Assembly (NCBI RefSeq): GCF_002014975.1
Contig: NZ_MUXV01000085.1
Span: forward strand, 1 to 5,265
Length of the DNA stretch: 5,265 nucleotides
Direction: 5' to 3'
From: Moraxella bovis
GTDB lineage: Bacteria > Pseudomonadota > Gammaproteobacteria > Pseudomonadales > Moraxellaceae
Under the pieces are notes generated by a model. It did not search any database, had not been told where the DNA came from, and saw only the letters and a list, made by a program, of their open reading frames with translations. A program made the translations under genes and the position numbers. Position 1 is the first letter of the stretch, and the number at the start of each line of letters is the position of its first letter. Positions 4,160 through 5,265 of this stretch are shown piece after piece.

Positions 4160-4589
4160 CGTAAATGCTTAATTGAATGTCCACAAAAGGGTTGCCCTGA
4201 ATATTACAATATTGACAGAATTTATCTAAAAAATCAATGATATTTTTGCAACCATCAAACTCCTTTGGTAGGGCATACGCCCATTTTGTGCCGTAACCCT
4301 CCCTGTAAATATGTATGTGGGGGCAAGTAATGACGGTGTCGTCTGGGTTTTTGTGGGGTGGCCCATCTAGGTCCAATCGCACAAGGGGAATGCACTTTTT
4401 GGCACGCATTTGATAGGTGGCTTTGTTGACTTTGATGGTGCTGGGGGTAATGTCCAATATCAATTCATCTTTGCCGTTTTGAGCAAGCAAATCCACGCTT
4501 ACTTTTTTGGTGCGTTCAAAAACCGCCTGTTCCATCACATACTTTGCGATGGCAATCAGTTCATCTGCTTCATATTGAGTTAGGTCCAT
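4143..4589 (-). CDS. DUF6978-like protein
   Basis: This 148-residue protein looks like the DUF6978 family, whose function is unknown; I recall members next to DUF1828/DUF1829 genes. Residues about 1-25 are an amphipathic helix (YEADELIAIAKYVMEQ). A beta-rich middle follows (VSVDLLAQNGKDELILDI, then TYQMRAKKCIPLVRLDLDGPPHKNP and CPHIHIYREGYG), then KWAYALPKEF, and a helix near 114-130 containing CKNIIDFLDKFCQYCNI. The His/Cys-rich CPHIHIYREGYG is the most distinctive stretch and could include functional residues. GGAGA lies about 6 bases before the ATG at 4589, 23 bases after the toxin-like gene stops, so it is in the same operon. It overlaps the next gene by 17 bases. Whether it is a nuclease, partner or inhibitor of the DUF1828/1829 protein cannot be read from the sequence. 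Confidence 0.8.
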   Translation of the reverse strand: MDLTQYEADELIAIAKYVMEQAVFERTKKVSVDLLAQNGKDELILDITPSTIKVNKATYQMRAKKCIPLVRLDLDGPPHKNPDDTVITCPHIHIYREGYGTKWAYALPKEFDGCKNIIDFLDKFCQYCNIQGNPFVDIQLSIYDETHH

Positions 4590-4612
4590 TGTTTCTCCAA
4601 GTCTCGCCCCAT

Positions 4613-4963
4613 TTACACATTTGGCAACACAAAAGGCGGGTGGGCGGATAGTCCAACCAAAACAATCCTGTCATCAAATCTTTGGTAGTGCAGGACATAT
4701 TCGCTCGTCATATCGCCATCATCGCCCACATACTCGGGTATGCCAATATGATAATGCCATAGGCAATGTTTTTGGACATAAGCAAAATCCGCTCTTTGCT
4801 GTTTGGTGCGTAGACTTTTGGGGATGGACGGCTTGTTACGCCCTATTAGCCCACGCAAGCCATACTGACGAACATAAGACGCAAAGGCTAAAATGATTTG
4901 CCTTGTCTCATCGTCAAATGTCGGCATACAAGCCTTGAAATTGTCAGAAAATTCTACAATCAT
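4613..4963 (-). CDS. YafO/RelE-like type II toxin
   Basis: From the ATG at 4963 the protein has 116 residues. Helix DDETRQIILAFASYVRQYG is followed by the loop GLIGRNKPSIP, a strand KHCLWHYHIGIP, and final strands EYVLHYQRF and DRIVLVGLSAHPPF. This order, with a YGL-GL-GRNK segment and an H-H strand, resembles the YafO family of ribosome-dependent mRNA interferases; a more distant RelE-like protein is the alternative. I prefer the ATG at 4963 because it overlaps the upstream stop as ATGA, typical of coupled antitoxin-toxin pairs. An in-frame ATG at 4978 would add five residues (MVGER). Small size, coupling and an antitoxin-like upstream gene support a toxin-antitoxin pair. Family assignment is moderate; toxicity is inferred. 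Confidence 0.72.
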   Translation of the reverse strand: MIVEFSDNFKACMPTFDDETRQIILAFASYVRQYGLRGLIGRNKPSIPKSLRTKQQRADFAYVQKHCLWHYHIGIPEYVGDDGDMTSEYVLHYQRFDDRIVLVGLSAHPPFVLPNV

Positions 4964-5220
4964 ACGCTCGCCAACCATTTATCAAAACTTGACAAATCTT
5001 TCAATGCCCAATCGGGTATAGGAGTAGAACCACTTTTGATTGATTTGTCCAATTTTTCAACATCAAAATGATGTTCATAAAACCAGTCATAATAGGCTTG
5101 CTCATTAGGGTCAAAACGACTTTGTAGGGTGGCTAAGGCAAGCTCTTCAGCTGTTATGCCCTGTGCTTGGGCGGTGGCAATAATCATCTGTTCAATGTGT
5201 GGGGGAATGTCTAATATCAT
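4960..5220 (-). CDS. Antitoxin-like protein paired with the YafO-like toxin
   Basis: The protein has 86 residues. The N-terminal 35 residues (ILDIPPHIEQMIIATAQAQGITAEELALATL) have a strand-helix-helix pattern of a small dimeric DNA-binding domain, like several antitoxins. The C-terminal half is acidic and aromatic (YYDWFYEHHFDVEKLDKS) and ends in DWALKDLSSFDKWLASV, the kind of extended tail that wraps a toxin. GGAG lies 7 bases before the ATG at 5220. Its stop overlaps the toxin start as ATGA (4960-4963). It is not a Phd/YefM protein like YafN, the usual E. coli partner of YafO, so the pair would be a different antitoxin class. It probably also represses its own operon, but the promoter is outside the window or within the preceding gene. 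Confidence 0.72.
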   Translation of the reverse strand: MILDIPPHIEQMIIATAQAQGITAEELALATLQSRFDPNEQAYYDWFYEHHFDVEKLDKSIKSGSTPIPDWALKDLSSFDKWLASV

Positions 5221-5265
5221 CTTTTGTCTCCATCAAAATTTAGGGTTAATACTTCACCCATTTTC
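5217..5265 (-). CDS. 3' end of an upstream gene (partial)
   Basis: A minus-strand frame open from the right edge ends KMGEVLTLNFDGDKR and a TGA that overlaps the antitoxin ATG as ATGA. The same four-base junction occurs at the antitoxin-toxin border, which supports a real, translationally coupled upstream gene. Only 15 residues are visible, so the product cannot be named. It could also be a short chance frame starting at the ATG inside it. Confidence 0.4.
   Translation of the reverse strand, partial: KMGEVLTLNFDGDKR

Noticed and set aside
4621..4896. Plus-strand 91-codon frame inside the toxin gene
   Set aside because: It lies wholly antisense to the YafO-like gene and has no ribosome site or recognisable domain.

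Overview
This is an accessory, probably prophage- or island-derived window. It is moderately AT-rich, with short spacers between genes and strong AGGAG ribosome binding sites. The overall look is gammaproteobacterial, and Moraxella or another Moraxellaceae is my best guess. That guess rests on composition and gene style, not on a marker gene. No rRNA, tRNA, CRISPR array or insertion sequence is visible.

Left part (1-2490): a phage-like regulatory cluster. A leftward operon starts with a KilA-N antirepressor-type protein (554-1348). It continues into a gene with a Q/G/P-rich tail that runs off the left edge and is split by a one-base frame change at an A6 run (1-471). The operon promoter (TTGACA-N17-AATAAT, minus strand, 1441-1469) is covered by three copies of TACACNGTGTA. 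A divergent Arc-like ribbon-helix-helix (RHH) gene (1555-1896) has a perfect 24-bp palindrome in its leader. Its 3' end overlaps, tail to tail, a second small Arc-like gene (1861-2055, minus). Behind that, past a strong hairpin, is an acidic protein of unknown function (2164-2481, minus). It is probably driven by a perfect consensus promoter (2701-2729, minus) that carries a palindromic operator in its spacer and leaves a leader of about 210 nt.

Middle (2740-3380): the most interesting part. A consensus promoter (2863-2891, plus) makes a structured RNA encoding a 21-residue hydrophobic peptide (2962-3027) that resembles the Ibs toxins of type I toxin-antitoxin systems. On the opposite strand, a plausible extended -10 promoter at the end of the peptide gene and a strong terminator at 2825-2845 outline an antisense RNA of about 190 nt, the expected arrangement for a Sib-like antitoxin. 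A small RHH-type protein (3141-3341) follows, and then a shared terminator.

Right part (3386-5265): a tightly packed leftward operon whose genes overlap or are separated by at most 23 bases. In transcription order it holds the tail of an unidentified gene, an antitoxin-like protein, a YafO/RelE-like toxin coupled through ATGA, a DUF6978-like protein and a DUF1828-DUF1829 protein. It looks like a toxin-antitoxin pair joined to an uncharacterised two-gene module, possibly a defence or addiction island. The function of the second pair is inference from context only.
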